A stretch of DNA of 47,315 bases, taken from positions 1-47,315 of the forward strand of contig NZ_MLFS01000039.1 of assembly GCF_002095485.1 (NCBI RefSeq). Direction: 5' to 3'. A model generated the notes under the pieces. It saw nothing but the letters and a program-made list of their open reading frames with translations. It had not been told where the DNA came from and ran no database searches. The DNA is from Pantoea wallisii (lineage in GTDB: Bacteria > Pseudomonadota > Gammaproteobacteria > Enterobacterales > Enterobacteriaceae). The position numbers and the translations under genes were made by a program. Position 1 is the stretch's first letter. Each line of letters begins with the position of its first letter. Of the stretch, positions 47,069-47,315 are shown in pieces.

Positions 47069-47246
47069 CACCACTCCTTTACCCGAAAAAAATGGCGACC
47101 GCGAAGGAGGTTGCGTCGCCAGCGACTTTTGGCACTCTATCGCAAATCGCTGATTGATATATAGCTATTTCCCCGGATGCTGTTTACCGTTATGTTGAGG
47201 CTGGATTCCCGGTCACAAAATTAATGCTCAACCAGGCAGGAAACGC

Positions 47247-47315
47247 ATGACGACACACCATCCGCGCCCGCTGCGCGGCAAGCTGGACGCAAAATGGCAA
47301 CAATATGGGCAGTCG
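47247..47315 (+). CDS. mpaA: 5' end of MpaA, murein peptide amidase A (partial)
   Basis: Only the first 23 codons are in the window. After AGGA and a 5-nt gap comes ATG; the product starts MTTHHPRPLRGKLDAKWQQY then GQS. The spaced pattern PR-x2-RG-x9-YG-x-S agrees with the N-terminus of E. coli MpaA, which splits gamma-D-Glu-meso-DAP in recycled murein tripeptide. Its divergent position next to mppA makes functional sense: the binding protein recovers the tripeptide and the amidase breaks it down. Call by position and a short match. Confidence 0.65.
   Translation, partial: MTTHHPRPLRGKLDAKWQQYGQS

Overview
The window reads as chromosomal core genome of a member of the Enterobacterales, most likely Erwiniaceae (Pantoea/Erwinia/Mixta-like; the family is an inference from gene content and moderate GC). 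Many genes are close homologues of E. coli genes from the fnr to hrpA to ttcA part of that chromosome, but their order is rearranged and genes not found there in E. coli are interspersed. I see no phage, IS element, CRISPR array, tRNA or rRNA.

Region 1 (1-9.8 kb) is an accessory block for peptide and amino-acid use. An M20 peptidase and an MFS transporter form an operon that diverges from a LysR regulator, and the regulator carries a frameshift. A DppA-like binding protein diverges from a peptidase T-like tripeptidase. A YbdL-like aminotransferase and a polar amino-acid binding protein form an operon that diverges from a second LysR regulator. Neither binding protein has a permease or ATPase beside it.

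Region 2 (9.8-17.9 kb) holds a chemoreceptor, a type-B carboxylesterase diverging from a DoxX-like membrane protein, ydcJ/hglS, and an aromatic-acid-type MFS transporter diverging from a PcaQ-like regulator with no pca catabolic genes nearby.

Region 3 (17.9-32.4 kb) is core: smrA, fnr, uspE, pntAB, ydgH, an ArcD-type antiporter, a small unknown gene, the rstAB two-component system, an M32 carboxypeptidase, and then asr, ydgU and ydgD. A good match to the RstA box lies upstream of asr, so the regulator and its known target are close together.

Region 4 (32.5-47.3 kb) is also core: hrpA diverging from azoR; the ydbH-ynbE-ydbL outer-membrane lipid-homeostasis operon, with ydbH frameshifted; ldhA; a DUF333 lipoprotein; an MgtC-family protein; ttcA; a 48-residue proline-rich protein; the anaerobic sRNA gene fnrS with an FNR box; zntB; and mppA diverging from the 5' end of mpaA, a murein tripeptide recycling pair.

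I do not see a wholly new system. The most notable observations are the fnrS gene hidden in what looks like intergenic or coding shadow; the two single-G-loss frameshifts (ydbH and a lysR), which could be real mutations or sequencing errors; the short genes ydgU and the proline-rich protein; the RstA box at asr; an imperfect hairpin in the pntA leader; and an unrecognised 137-residue protein between arcD and rstA.
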